Counted from the first letter of the stretch, positions 11,357 to 22,105 are shown. The stretch is DNA of 64,000 nucleotides from Microplitis mediator (GCF_029852145.1 NC_079978.1:16133153-16197152), one strand, 5' to 3'. The notes: generated by a model from the sequence alone, not told the origin. Program-made: numbers and translations.

Positions 11357-11664
11357 GGAGAAAAATGTTGGCTCGAAACCTACCAATTTTTATTATGCTG
11401 TGGATCAAACTTAAAACAGAAAGGGAAGCATCCAAAAAATTATTATGCTCATACGAAAAATTAATATGCTGTAATACTTACTAGACGCGAAAAACTTATC
11501 GATATGATTTAGTAACAATTACTTTTATACATTATAATAACTGTGATGTGGCATAGTAATTTTTCGTATGAACATAACAATTTTTTGGATGCTTCCCTTC
11601 CTGTTTCAAGTTTGGTCCACAGCATAATAAAAAATTGGTAGGTTTTGAGTCAACAATTTTCTCC
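11357..11664. mobile_element. Palindromic MITE with ends GGAGAAAAATGTTGGCTCG
   Basis: The stretch from GGAGAAAAATGTTGGCTCG at 11357 to ACAATTTTCTCC at 11664 is an imperfect inverted repeat. Words such as TTATTATGCTGTGGA and GGGAAGCATCCAAAAAATT appear inverted on the other side. About 308 bp, non-coding. Confidence 0.75.
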
Positions 11665-12029
11665 GTTTCGAAACGAACGATTGTACGACAAATAACGAAC
11701 ATTAAAAGAATAAAAAAGAGAATCTAGTTTTTTTATGAGAGTCTGGAATACAAAAATCCAAAGTCTAATGCATCACATTCTCACTCTATCAGAAATTTCA
11801 TTAGTGTGGTCTAGAATGCACAAGATAACTTCCGGTTTTAATCAATTATATTTTTTTTTCGACTCGAATCTATCTGCGAATAATATTTTTTCAATTTAAG
11901 TGTACTTTCCGTTTAAGTTTCTCTGACCATTCATATATCATATGAAAACATCAAATTTATTTTTTGAGAACTAAGTATTTGTTCGAGGTTAATAAATATA
12001 TATTTGAACTTAATGATTATTGATTTAAA

Positions 12030-12852
12030 AGTTATGGTGTGTTAGGCAGCAGCAGCGGAAGTAGTTCGGTGCTCGCCACTAGATCGCGCCCACCATTTGT
12101 GGTGTCCCTGGTGAGATACTTATTCCAGAGTTGTTATATTCGCCAGCTTGAAGCATTCACGGGATCGGTTATCCGCTCAAGTTTTCTAACAGAAACAATT
12201 ATCTTTTTAATATCTAATATATTGAAAAACCAATTATTATTTATTCATTTCATACTACAAAGTATAGTAGAAAACTCAAAATTTAAAAATGTCAGGAAAT
12301 TTATTTTCTTTTTATAAATTCTTTAAATTTTTTTATTAAATCAAAGTTTATATATTCAAAAATATGTATCTAGAGTTTTTTATAAAAATTGTGTCCCTGG
12401 TAAGATACTTATTTCAGAAGTTATAAATTCAGATCTTGAAGCATTCAAGGACTGCGTTACTCGCTGAATGTTAGCAGAGATGATAATCCATTTTTGATAG
12501 TAATACAGGGGTATCTTGTATTACTCTGACATTAATGTTTTCTTGAACAATTTTTGTCAAAGTACAAAAAAAATACGTGTTAAGGAAATCAATTATTTTT
12601 CTAAAAAACTCTAAATGACTCTTTTGACAGCGGCACAAATTTTCTACTGAGAGTTCTATTAACTCAGAATAACTCTTCTGAAAGAGTCCGAAATCTTGGA
12701 ATTACTCTGACTTTATACGTCAAATTAAAAGTTATTCCGAGTTTATAAGACTTTTTCAAATTTTTTAAGAAAAAGTAAAAATTTAAGAACTGTTATTCAG
12801 ACTTATAAATAATTATTTTCAGTTCCTACAGAGAAATTTTTCCACAAGGGCA
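12030..12852. mobile_element. Repeat copy B: GC-rich core and TTTTTCCACAAGGGCA end
   Basis: The core at about 12047-12130 on the plus strand (GGCAGCAGCAGCGGAAGTAG, then GTGTCCCTGGTGAGATACTT) is shared with copies A, C, D and E. A second partial GTGTCCCTGGTAAGATACTT with its following segment recurs at 12392. The last 230 bp (about 12620-12852) recur inverted at 40127-40345. The short ORF starting at 12039 is repeat-derived. Confidence 0.7.
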
Positions 12853-13354
12853 ATTATTGTTAATAATTTTTTTCCGTTCGTACTACAAATAAGAAAATAT
12901 TTTTAAGCTTATAATGATTGAAAATAATTGTAAATGATTTGATAGTAATTATATCACACACAGATAGCAATTCCACCTTCAGTCTTTATTGCTTATATCA
13001 CACATGCTTGCCACTTGCCGTATTTTGCTTCCCGCTATCACTGCCTCGTACCTTCCATTTTTTATAGCACCGTGTCACTGGTTACTCTTCACTTCAGTAT
13101 CTGCTTTGACTAGTTTTTCATATTCTTTCAGGTACCAACACAATTTTTCGTCAGGTGTAAAGCTTATAACTATTATGTTTATAATTGTTATGTGCCGTCT
13201 TCTAACATAAATTATTATTAACGTTAACTTGTTCAGTTAAGATATTACTAATTTTTGTGAACAAACTAAATGCATAAAAATACATGATGGAAATGTAATA
13301 ATGGTCAACAGATAAAAATTTTAATTGAAATTGTGCGCATTTAGTCTAATGAAT
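12853..13354. other. Interval without recognised feature
   Basis: Mixed AT-rich DNA with a slightly GC-richer patch at 12975-13110. An ORF of 73 codons there has no recognisable pattern and no supporting splice structure. Confidence 0.4.
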
Positions 13355-14147
13355 CCATAAAAAAAAATCGGTCTGTCAGGTGACCCTGCGGGCCAGCCCC
13401 AAAACTTCCCGCTGTTTTCGAGCTCAAGAACCTCAAAAACATTATTGTGAATACATTTTCGAGCTCTTCGAGCTCGAAAATACGTTTGTATGCTGTTCTT
13501 TACGAAAAAAAACGTTTTTCACCATTTTTTCTCCAACGATATCTCTCAAACGAATAAACCGATTGAGACGGTTGAGGTGGCAATCGACGCGTTTTATCAA
13601 GTTCTAAAGCTGATCAAATTTTGAATTCGATTTATCGAGTCGTTTTTGAGATATTTCAGAAAAAATAAAAATTTTTTTTTTTTTAATTCTTTCGACAACG
13701 GTTTCTCTTGAACGAATGAAGCGATTTTAATGGTTGAGGTGACATTCGACGCGGCTTATGAAGCTCTAGAGCCCAGTCCATTTTGGAATCAATCCATCGA
13801 GCACATTAAAAGTTATCCAAAAAAAACATTTTTGAAAAAATTTTATTTTCGGAATATCTCTGAACGAGCCCTACCGATCAAGCTCAATTTTCTTACGGCT
13901 TCAAGATATTGACAGGCCGCGTCGAATGACACCTTAAAGTTCAAAATCGGTTCATCCGTTCAAAAGATACAAGTATTTACATACGTACGTACACTCGGAC
14001 ATCATCTTGAAATTAGTCAGAATAGCTTCCTAGGACCTCAAAACGTCGACATCTGATGGAAATTCGATTTTCGTAAATCGGACCAAAACCAATAACTTCC
14101 CGAATTTTTGAAAATTTACAATTTTCTTAGCGGGAAGTTAAAAATAA
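13355..14147 (+). mobile_element. ACTTCCCGCT repeat family, full copy
   Basis: Opens with TGACCCTGCGGGCCAGCCCC and AAAACTTCCCGCTGTTTTCG and closes with CTTAGCGGGAAGTT, so AACTTCCCGCT is inverted at the two ends. The interior holds GAGCTCGAAAA palindromes, three related blocks containing GAATGAACCGATTTTGATGG-like text, a short ACGT run and AATAGCTTCCTAGGACCTCA. Other copies lie at 19374, 20520, 36950 (inverted), 43475 and 62281. No transposase is visible, and ORFs of 60-75 codons inside recur only because the repeat does. Confidence 0.85.
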
Positions 14148-14149
14148 AA

Positions 14150-14600
14150 ATAAAAATAATCTTATTGTAATATTTATCACTATTTTAATCATTTGTAAAT
14201 TTTCCGAACATTAATAATATTTTTTTTCTCTAATACATGAATTAACATTATTTATACTTATTGATAACTTTATTTCATTTAAAATAATAAAAGAAAAAAA
14301 TTTTTTCCTGACAACTAAATTTGAGTTATAACAACAAAATGATTTGATTACCCATTGCCAATCATATTATTGGTTGTTTTAACTAAATATTTTATAATCC
14401 ACCCAGAAAACAAATTATTAGAAACTATAAAATATTTAGTAAAGATACTTACGTGTTAAGTAGCAAGCATAAAATCAAATTGATGACCTGTAGAATTTAT
14501 AAAGTAGTCATTATGAAATATATTAGTGAGCCTTAGAGAATGAGTTATTAATAATAATTAAATATTATTTAAAAATGATAAGATATTTGTTCAAAAATTA
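14150..14600. repeat. AT-rich repeat, inverted relative to 10313-10640
   Basis: Shares GATTACCCATTGCCAATCAT and TAGAGAATGAGTTATTAAT with the reverse complement of the 10.3-10.6 kb repeat. Non-coding. Confidence 0.6.
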
Positions 14601-14814
14601 AATAAATGCATATTTAGAAAAATGATTTATTTCTTTGACACGTACATTTTTTTGAACTATCACAAAAACTGTTCAGGAAAACATTAACATTAACGATTAA
14701 TGTACAGTGGAATACAGGATACCCATATATTACGATCAAAAATGGGTTATCGTCACTCTGTTAATATACAGCGGGTCACCCGTCCGATAAACGCTTCAAG
14801 TTGGGGATATAATA

Positions 14815-14915
14815 ATTCTGAAAGAAGTTTCTTACCAGGGACACTACTAGTGGTGAGCGCGATCTAGTGGCGAGCACTGAACTACTCCCGCTGCTGCTGC
14901 CTAACACCACAAATT
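14815..14915 (-). repeat. Repeat copy C: GC-rich core only
   Basis: Minus-strand copy of the GGCAGCAGCAGCGGGAGTAG core with GTGTCCCTGGTAAGAAAC. Sequence on either side is unrelated to copies A, B or D beyond about 70 bp. Confidence 0.75.
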
Positions 14916-14924
14916 TTCCAAAAA

Positions 14925-15845
14925 ACGAAAAAAAAAGAAACCCGAGTAAAACGTAAAAAAATTTTTGTTTTATCTCGTTTTTTGAAAAAAAAATTTTTTT
15001 TTCTCTTCACCTTACATTTACTGAATAACTAATGCAAAAATGAAAAAAAATCCAAAAAAAATTAATTTTTTCATTTTGGTAACGATTACATAAATTAAGG
15101 TACAAAACTTGTTCCTTTAATTGTATTGTAAAACTTTGAGCAATCGGCCCGGACAAACGGTTCAATGGATCAATCTGAAAATTTTCAGAGTTTTTAGGGG
15201 TACATTAAGCTGTAAAATTACGTGGCAACATTAACCTTTCCATCAATATTTGCAAAGTAGCGATGAATTGACTAAAAAACCATAAAATGTCCTTTTTTTG
15301 TGGGTTTTTCAAATTGATACTAAGGATGAAAAAAAAATTTTTTTTTTAAATCGAAAATCGAGCTTGTGGGGAATTTATTCAAGTTTCTTAAACTGCCCTT
15401 CAAATTACTGTGCGATCATTAGTTGCTAAGATATTGATAATCAAAGACAAAAGGATCTTTTTTCATTTGAAGGCCGATATCTCAGCAGCAAATTGTCGTA
15501 CAGATAAATAAAATAAAAGCAAATTGAAGCTGAATAAATTTCCTAAACGAGCCATGAATTGATTTTTTTGAAAAAAATTTTCCCCGCCCCGTAGACCTAA
15601 AAAACAAAGCGAAACAGTTTAGAAAAATTTTATCTCGAGCTATTTCTTATGATTCTGCAAAAATCTTTGTTCAAAAAATTATTTTGCTGGAAGATCTTTA
15701 AACTAGAGATTTCAAGCTTCATTTTGCTTTTTTTATTCGTTTGATACGATTATGTTTCACAAAAATACAGCCTTCCAAAAATCACTACAAAATTTATAAA
15801 ATTTTCTTGTTCCTTTAATTTTTTGAATAAGTGTATTATTGACTC
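14925..15845 (+). repeat. 0.9-kb dispersed repeat, copy 1
   Basis: Ordered blocks match 27480-28375: CAAAACTTGTTCCTTTAATT, GGTACATTAAGCT, GTGCGATCATT and GGATC..TTTTTT..GAAGGC, ending TTTTTGCTCCTTTAATTTTTT-like text. Both copies are in the same orientation. Long A and T runs frame both ends, and no ORF survives. Confidence 0.75.
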
Positions 15846-16215
15846 AATACAGCAAATAGTTTAATAAATCCACAGAAAATATATCAAAAAATTCTATAAT
15901 TTATATAAAATTGTGGTCCAAGTACTCGATTAGTTGTTGGAATTGAAAGATTCCAATGCGTATAGGGTTTCACACGAGACGAAACCAGGCGAGAATTTCA
16001 AACTCTCGTCTCGATCTCGTAAATTGACAAAAATCAGATACTCGTCTCGATCTCGGTCTCGTCTCGTTACAGCCTGTCTCGTATCGTCTCGTCAAATCTC
16101 GTTATTTGGTGTTATGTACACAGAAAAAACAGATATCTTGAGTCAAGAAAATATTTTTGAAGACAAACGTTTTCGGGAACCAAGTCAAGACTTTCTTGAG
16201 CCAAGAGTGTATAGT
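15846..16215. repeat. CTCGTCTCGATCTCG simple repeat and flank
   Basis: Between 15970 and 16100 the hexamer-like words CTCGTCTCG and GATCTCG recur many times. They are flanked by sequence beginning ACACAGAAAAAAC at 16119, a typical element end in this window. Confidence 0.6.
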
Positions 16216-16504
16216 GCATACAAATGATAACTTCCTGCCAAGACTGAAAATCAGTACTGTGTCAGTACTGAATGTTAGTATTGTGCCAAGACTGAGAAAA
16301 AGTATTGTACCAAGACTGAATTTCAGTGTTGTGCCAAGACTTAGAATAAGAATTGTGCCAAGATTGTTGCTAAATAAGCACCTATGCTTATTAAAAATAA
16401 ATTAAAAAAAAAAAAATATTAGTTGACATGTGCGTGATGGTAACATATGGAAATAAATTTGTACACAGAGAAATCAGGTGGATCGATGAAACTAATTTTT
16501 TTTT

Positions 16505-16585
16505 TTGCATTCGCTGGGTCTCGAACCTGGTCCTTCATGACTGCTAGGCAAGCGTCTTATCCACTAGGCTGTTACGCTATTCACA
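16505..16585 (-). repeat. tRNA-like sequence in left palindrome arm
   Basis: On the minus strand, CAGCCTAGTGGATAAGACGC resembles a tRNA D-arm/A-box and CCAGGTTCGAGACC fits the B-box GGTTCGANNCC. It continues into ACCCAGCGAATGC. I could not fold a full cloverleaf with a proper acceptor stem, so I treat it as tRNA-derived, not as a working tRNA. Confidence 0.6.
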
Positions 16586-17023
16586 GAAGCCAGGGGTTTT
16601 TAGGTACCATTTGTTATTTAGACTGGTAAACCAAGGCTTGTCACTTGTATAATGGCTAAATCTTGGCCCAAGACTGGCTAACCAAGACTTGTCGCTTGAG
16701 CATTGGCTGAACCTTGTCCCAAGACTGGCAAACCAAGGCTTGTCACTTGAGCATTGGCTGAACCTTGTCCCAAGACTGGCAAACCAAGGCTTGTCACTTG
16801 AGCATTGGCTGAACCTTGTCCCAAGACTGCCAGTCTTGGGCCAAGATTTAGCCATTATACAAGTGACAAGCCTTGGTTTGCCAGTCTTGGGACAAGGTTC
16901 AGCCAATGCTCAAGCGACAAGTCTTGGTTAGCCAGTCTTGGGCCAAGATTTAGCCATTATACAAGTGACAAGCCTTGGTTTACCAGTCTAAATAACAAAT
17001 GGTACCTAAAAACCCCTGGCTTC

Positions 17024-17104
17024 TGTGAATAGCGTAACAGCCTAGTGGATAAGACGCTTGCCTAGCAGTCATGAAGGACCAGGTTCGAGACCCAGCGAAT
17101 GCAA
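17024..17104 (+). repeat. tRNA-like sequence in right palindrome arm
   Basis: Mirror copy of the left-arm sequence on the plus strand, with the same A-box-like and B-box-like motifs. Having both means either strand of the palindrome could offer polymerase III promoter motifs. Activity is not shown. Confidence 0.6.
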
Positions 17105-17393
17105 AAAAAAAAATTAGTTTCATCGATCCACCTGATTTCTCTGTGTACAAATTTATTTCCATATGTTACCATCACGCACATGTCAACTAATATTTTTTTT
17201 TTTTTAATTTATTTTTAATAAGCATAGGTGCTTATTTAGCAACAATCTTGGCACAATTCTTATTCTAAGTCTTGGCACAACACTGAAATTCAGTCTTGGT
17301 ACAATACTTTTTCTCAGTCTTGGCACAATACTAACATTCAGTACTGACACAGTACTGATTTTCAGTTTTGGCAGGAAGTTATCATTTGTATGC

Positions 17394-17720
17394 TTAGACG
17401 GACTTGGGCCAAGCTTGGATTTCAAGCTTTCCCCAGAGTTAATAAGTCTTGCGCCAAGCCTCGGCCAAGCTTGGGCCTATTGTTTCTTCCTATATGGGAC
17501 GTGGAAGTTCTGGTGATACACCAGAATTATGTCCTTCATATCCGTTATTACGACGTAATTCGAATAATACAGATAAATCTATTTATCTCAATACTTGGCA
17601 ATTAAAAAGAGTTTAAAGTATGAAAAGGCACAAATTCAAGTCAAGACCTTTCTAACGGTACCAAATTTAATAACATTAACGAATTCTATCATATAGATAT
17701 GCCGGGAACGAAATTTTCTT
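17394..17720. repeat. Palindrome flank; segment shared with 44.5 kb
   Basis: Starts with GGCCAAGCTTGG-type motifs. From about 17550 to 17700 it is nearly the reverse complement of 44520-44645, sharing AAATCTATTTATCTCAATAC, TTGGCAATT and AAGGCACAAATTCAAGTCAA. It looks like the end of a dispersed element of which the 44.5 kb piece is another copy. Confidence 0.65.
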
Positions 17721-18310
17721 TATTCTTTTAATAATATAGATAATTAATTGAAAATAAGAAATGAAAAAAATCAAATTGATAATTTGTAAGTTGAATAAAA
17801 ATTCATAATAGAAAAAAATTAATTAATGTTATAAAATAAAAGTAATGATTAAATATAAAATAAGCGATTGAGGTGTACAGTTTTGGATTTTCCAACATTT
17901 TTCAAAATTATAAATTATTTAATCTCAATAATTTGTTTTTCTCAACTTTTCTATGACGTCACTGTTGTGCAACACATTTTTACTTGAACTAGATAAACTC
18001 TATAATGCTCAATGTCACTCGTTATTTAAGATGTTTTCAACTATTTTTCAACAAATCCCGTTTTACCCATCCCAGCTTTATGTATTTCTTCACATTCGAC
18101 TTTTGATCTCAAACTCGATATTTCCTGATTACTTTTCATCTTGTAAAATTAAAAATCTAGTAATGGGTAATTTTATTTTACAAAGTATTACATTTTACTA
18201 GTTTATAAGATAAATTTTACGTCTACAAAAATTTATCAGAAAACAACATTTATTGTTAGAAATGTCAAAGATCACTATCGTCAATAACTAAAAGTCATGC
18301 AGTAATCCGC
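17721..18310. other. Intergenic, upstream of cystine-knot gene
   Basis: AT-rich. GAGGTGTACAGTTTTGGATT at 17876 resembles an end of the 6129/9623 MITE in reverse. A spurious 82-codon ORF is present; otherwise nothing is seen. Confidence 0.4.
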
Positions 18311-18319
18311 GGATCAGTC

Positions 18320-18326
18320 ATATAAA
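18320..18326 (+). promoter_or_regulatory. Probable TATA box of the cystine-knot peptide gene
   Basis: TATAAAA lies about 30 bp before the likely transcription start region. A 5' UTR intron probably follows (donor at 18357, G|GTAATA; acceptor TTCAG at 18456) ahead of ATG 18474. Confidence 0.55.
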
Positions 18327-18473
18327 AGCTTGCAGAACATCAGAAAAGAGCAATTGGTAATAAATAATAATTACATATATATTTTTAATTATACCTCTGT
18401 ACTATTGTAATTACTGTAATATTTAAATTGAATAATTGTTTTATTTTTCCGCTTCAGGATATAAAATAAAAAA

Positions 18474-19183
18474 ATGTCGAAAATAATTTTATTATTATCA
18501 CTTTTCGTATTGATTGGTCTCCATGTTAATGCAGCTGCAGGCTGTAAAGGCAAGTGGGTAAGTAATTATCATGACACAGTGAAAGAAAAAAAAAATTACA
18601 CGCAAAGAATTTTGAGTAAAAATTGCCCATAAAGTTTGGTACTGTAAGGACATCTAGTCAGTAGCTAAACTTTTATTATGTTGTTAGTAGAAATCGCACT
18701 TTATTTACATGCTATCGAATAGCATATTTTATAATGTGCATGGGGAAAATTTCGATATTTTCCACATGTCCTCACAGTATTATATTTTTTAGGTAATTTT
18801 TACTGAAAATTTCTCTGCGTGTAAAAGTAGACATAAACAATTTTGAAAAACTGATTCAACATTTAATAAATTACAATCGATATTAAATCGCGCACACACT
18901 GATAGAAAGATTTCTGAGCATTTGAAAAGATTTCTTAGTACAATTTAAAAAATCATTTCTTAAACATTATTTCTTTGTATTTAACAAATATTTCTTACTA
19001 TTTGAGAAATGAGTTCTACTGAAAAATGAAAATTCGATAAAATATAAATTTTTTTAGTGCCATCCATCACAAGGATACAACTGTTGTGCAGGACATTCAT
19101 GCAGTTCGTATGCTTGGCAAGGTACATGCCAACATGAGGATCAACGTGAAATAGATAGTATGAAGATGGCACCGGGAAAATAA
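18474..19183 (+). CDS. Small secreted cysteine-rich peptide, cystine-knot (ICK) pattern
   Basis: Two coding exons, 18474-18557 and 19058-19183, join in phase 0 across a 500-bp intron (TGG|GTAAGT .. TTTTTAG|TGC) to give 69 residues. Residues 1 to about 22 form a signal peptide with a long Leu/Ile/Val core (MSKIILLLSLFVLIGL). The mature part has six cysteines spaced C-X4-C-X7-CC-X4-C-X8-C, as in inhibitor-cystine-knot peptides. Such folds occur in venom peptides, antimicrobial peptides and ordinary secreted insect knottins, and the sequence does not say which. The C terminus ends Pro-Gly-Lys, a possible amidation signal after Lys trimming. AATAAA follows at 19205 and 19226. Start choice is supported by the signal peptide, and no lesion is seen. 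Confidence 0.8.
18596..18824. mobile_element. Small MITE in the cystine-knot gene intron
   Basis: The left end TTACACGCAAAGAATTTTGA mirrors the right end TTTCTCTGCGTGTAA with few mismatches. About 229 bp of non-coding sequence sits wholly inside the intron and does not touch the splice sites. Confidence 0.65.
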
Positions 19184-19373
19184 TCATAACATACAGTGAA
19201 GATTAATAAATGCATTGTATCAATTAATAAAAATCTTTTGTTGACAAACAAAATTTTACTGTACGTGTTTTCATTCTCAAGAGATGTTTCTGATATTCTT
19301 TAGATAACCTGTACGAAGTCGCAATTAATAATTTATTAATTTTTTTTATTATGAATAGTTATTTATATTTTTT

Positions 19374-19600
19374 TTAACTTCCCGCTAAGAAAATTTAAAA
19401 TTTTCAAAAATTCGGGAAGTTATTGGTTTTGGTCCGATTTACGAAAATCGAATTTCTAAGAGATTTTAACGTTTTGAGCTTCTAGGAAGCTATTCTGACT
19501 CATTTCAAGATGATGTCTGAGTGTATGTATGTATGTATGTAAATACCTTTATCTTTTGAACGGATAAACCGATAGGAATTTTATCGATCACTGGAACTTT
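19374..19600 (-). mobile_element. ACTTCCCGCT family, truncated copy
   Basis: The inverted end (AACTTCCCGCTAAGAAAATT) and following blocks match the terminal 200 bp of the 13355 copy in reverse orientation, including a short TATG run. It breaks off near 19590. Confidence 0.8.
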
Positions 19601-20060
19601 ACCCGCCCCAAAAAATGACAGCTGTACTGGCAAAAGGTTTTCTCTGTAGTTTCCCCTTGTCGCTACAGCCCCACGGCAAAAAGGTCGGATATAGGACACC
19701 ACGTAATGATGCAGTACAGAAGCACAAGTCGGTCCACAGCTGCATGAAAAAGAGGAGGGAATAAAAAAGGTACCCTGGTAGGAAGGGACCATTGGCCAAG
19801 GCTCGGACCAGGCATTGGCCAGTCGTCATGCCAGAGACCCGAGCCTTGGCTGAACCATTGGGTGAGCATTGGTCCAAGCCTTGGATGATGTCCATGTCCC
19901 AAGCCTTGGGGAACAAAATATCAAGCCTCGGCCGAGTCTTGGGAAACGAAAAATTGAGCCTTGGCCAAGGCTTGGGAAACAAAAAATCAAGCCTCGGCCA
20001 AACCTCGGGAAGCAAAAAATCTAAGGCTCACCCAATGCTCGATCTAAAATATTATTATTT
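19600..20060. repeat. CTTGGCCAAG-type repeat block
   Basis: From 19790 to 20040 the words GCCTTGGCC, AAGCCTTGG and AAACGAAAAAT recur at intervals of about 30 bp, similar in character to the blocks at 530-1260 and 16.2-17.5 kb. ORFs up to 138 codons on both strands are repeat by-products. 19600-19790 is GC-richer unique-looking DNA with no identified content. Confidence 0.7.
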
Positions 20061-20164
20061 AAATTAATAAATATAATTAAAAAAAAGTTTGATCACACTT
20101 TTATCGACATTACATTGGAGTGTAATTAACTTATAACTGAATTAATGGGAAATAACGAATAAAA

Positions 20165-20245
20165 TTCTATGGGGGCTACCGGGGTTCGAACTGAGATCCT
20201 TCTGATTACTAGGCCGGGACGCTATCCACTGTGCTAAATCTGATG
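20165..20245 (-). repeat. tRNA-like sequence
   Basis: On the minus strand, TTAGCACAGTGGATAGCGTC resembles an A-box region and CAGTTCGAACCCCGG a B-box. A weak acceptor-like GGGGGCTACC end is present. No complete cloverleaf was found; probably a tRNA-derived SINE piece. Confidence 0.5.
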
Positions 20246-20254
20246 TCCAGATAA

Positions 20255-20515
20255 TCATGATTTTTTTGTTTGTTTATTATTTAAATACAATTTAATTCAA
20301 AAATATTAAATCGTAAAAATGAGGTGAAATGTAGTTTTATTTAATGAACAAAATTGTCTGAAGAGTAATGACATATTTTTATTAATTTGTAATTTTATGA
20401 TTTGATATAAATGAATAAATTAAGAGTAAGATCAAGTAGCACTACTAGGGAAGGGGGGAGGGGGGGGGGGGGCGAAAGAGGGTAGGGTAGGCAAAACGGA
20501 GTACCCCCAAAATAT
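20255..20515. other. AT-rich spacer with a poly-G tract
   Basis: Mostly AT-rich, then a run of G residues at about 20451-20472 (GGGGGGAGGGGGGGGGGGG-like). No gene. Confidence 0.5.
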
Positions 20516-20519
20516 TAAA

Positions 20520-21130
20520 AAAAGAAATCTGTCTATCGGTTGACCCTGCGGGCCAGCTCTAAAACTTCCCGCTGTTTTCGAGCTCCTTGAGCTCAAAAAA
20601 TTTGTCGTGAATACATTTTCGAGCTCTTCGAGCTCGAAAATCGTTTTATATGCCGTTCTTTTCGAAAAAAATAGTTTTTTACTATTTTTTCTCCAACAAT
20701 ATCTCTCAAACGAATAAACCGATTGAGACGGTTAAGGTGGCAATCGACGCCTTTTATCAAGTTCTAAAGTTGATTGAATTTTGAATTCGATTTATCGAGT
20801 CGTTTTTGAGATATTTCAAAAAAAATAAAAAATAAATTTTTTTTAATTCTTTCGACAACGGTTTCTCTTGAACGAATGAACCGATTTTGATGGTTGCAGT
20901 GGCATTCGACGTGGCTTATAAAGCTCTAGAGCCCAGTCCATTTTGGAATCAATCCATCGAGCACATTAAAAGTTATCCAAACAAAACACTTTTGAAAAAA
21001 TTTTATTTTTGGAATATCTCTGAACGAGCCCTACCGATCAAGTTTAATTTTCTTACAGCTTCAAGATATTGACAAGCCGCTTTGAATGACACCTTAAAGT
21101 TCAAAATCGGTTCATCCGTTCAAAAGATAC
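20520..21130 (+). mobile_element. ACTTCCCGCT family, copy lacking its 3' end
   Basis: Matches 13370-13980 in order and orientation up to TTCATCCGTTCAAAAGATAC, then switches abruptly to a tandem repeat. The usual CTTAGCGGGAAGTT end is absent. Confidence 0.85.
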
Positions 21131-21860
21131 GTTCGTTAAACTGACGGCAGTCATTGACTGCCAGTCAGTTGATAAGAGCAAAATAATTTTTTTTTTCGCG
21201 GGACTGAACTTTAGATAAAAAATCCTCAGCCGTTCGTTAAACTGTCGGCAGTCATCTGACTGCCAGTCATTTGATAAGCGCAAAATAATTTGTTTTTTGC
21301 ATGACCGGACTTTTACTTTTGAAAAATCCTCAGGCAATCGTTAAACTGACGGCAGTCAGCTGACTGTCGGTCAGTTGATAAGAGCAAAATAATTTTTTTC
21401 TTTTGCGCGACTGAATTTTAGATAAAAATTCCTCAGCCGTTCGTTAAACTGACGGCAGTCATCTGACTGCCAGTCATTTGATAAGCGCAAAATAATTTGT
21501 TTTTTGCATGACCGGACTTTTACTTTTGAAAAATCCTCAGGCAATCGTTAAACTGACGGCAGTCATCTGCCTGCCAGTCATTTGATAAGCGCAAAATAAT
21601 TTTTTTTTTTGCATGACTGGACTTTTATTTTTTTTTAATTCTCAGTTTTCCTCGAAACTGTTGGCAGTCAGCTGACTGCCAGTCAGTTGATAAGTGCGAA
21701 ATAAATTATTTTTAATAATTGCGATACTAGATTTTTTTAAAAAAATCTTTTGTTATTTTTTGAACTGGTAGCATTCAGCTGACCGTTTGTCAGTTAATAA
21801 CAAAATAAAAATTAGTTTTTTTTGCAGGTCTCGATTTTTGCGAAGAGATCAAAAATTAAA
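21131..21860. repeat. Minisatellite of about 105 bp with CAGTCAGCTGACTG palindromes
   Basis: GTTAAACTGACGGCAGTCA-type starts occur near 21135, 21235, 21336, 21442, 21547, 21653 and 21760, so seven copies with a period near 105 bp, becoming more diverged to the right. Each unit contains GGCAGTCA..TGACTGCC (a hairpin) and a T-rich stretch before CCTCAG. The array begins exactly where the preceding repeat is cut. Confidence 0.85.
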
Positions 21861-22105
21861 TAATTAAAAATTCCATTCGCGTGCATCTCGCGTTGTGAAA
21901 GCCGCTGAACGACAGCCGAGCGCTCACGCGCTGAAGCTTCCCCCGGACTGTTCACCCCACTTTACTGGTTCGCGCTAATGCTCTCTTCTGATTGGCTACC
22001 TTTTTTAATTAATATCAATTTACCTGTTCGTCAGGTGAAAAAACGGCAGAGGACTTTTCGTCCCAGAATTTCGTCCTCTATCTGGCCTTAAAATTTGGGC
22101 CGGAA
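21861..22105. other. GC-richer interval with no gene identified
   Basis: Short unique-looking sequence around CGCTGAACGACAGCCGAGCG. TTTTGGGACACCCTGTATAAT at its end is a phrase typical of transposon-derived sequence. Confidence 0.35.

Larger units (their letters stand above)
16216..17393. mobile_element. 1.18-kb palindrome with a tRNA-like core in each arm
   Basis: The left end GCATACAAATGATAACTTCC (16216) is the reverse complement of the right end at 17393. Mirror coordinates sum to 33609 wherever checked (16571-16580 against 17029-17038; 16711-16720 against 16889-16898), so arms of about 525 bp match with no net indels. Each arm contains CCAAGACT tandem units, a tRNA-like stretch and ACACAGAGAAATCAGGTGG. 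The centre of about 125 bp is a diverged tandem of GCATTGGCTGAACC / CAAGACTGGCAAACC units. Long ORFs here (up to 109 codons) are repeat artefacts. Confidence 0.9.

Noticed and set aside
16577..17032. Overlapping ORFs of 75-109 codons on both strands with repeated Ser-Leu-Gly-Thr-Arg-Phe-type units
   Set aside because: They are produced by tandem units inside a palindrome; the same frames occur on both strands and no start context or splice support exists.
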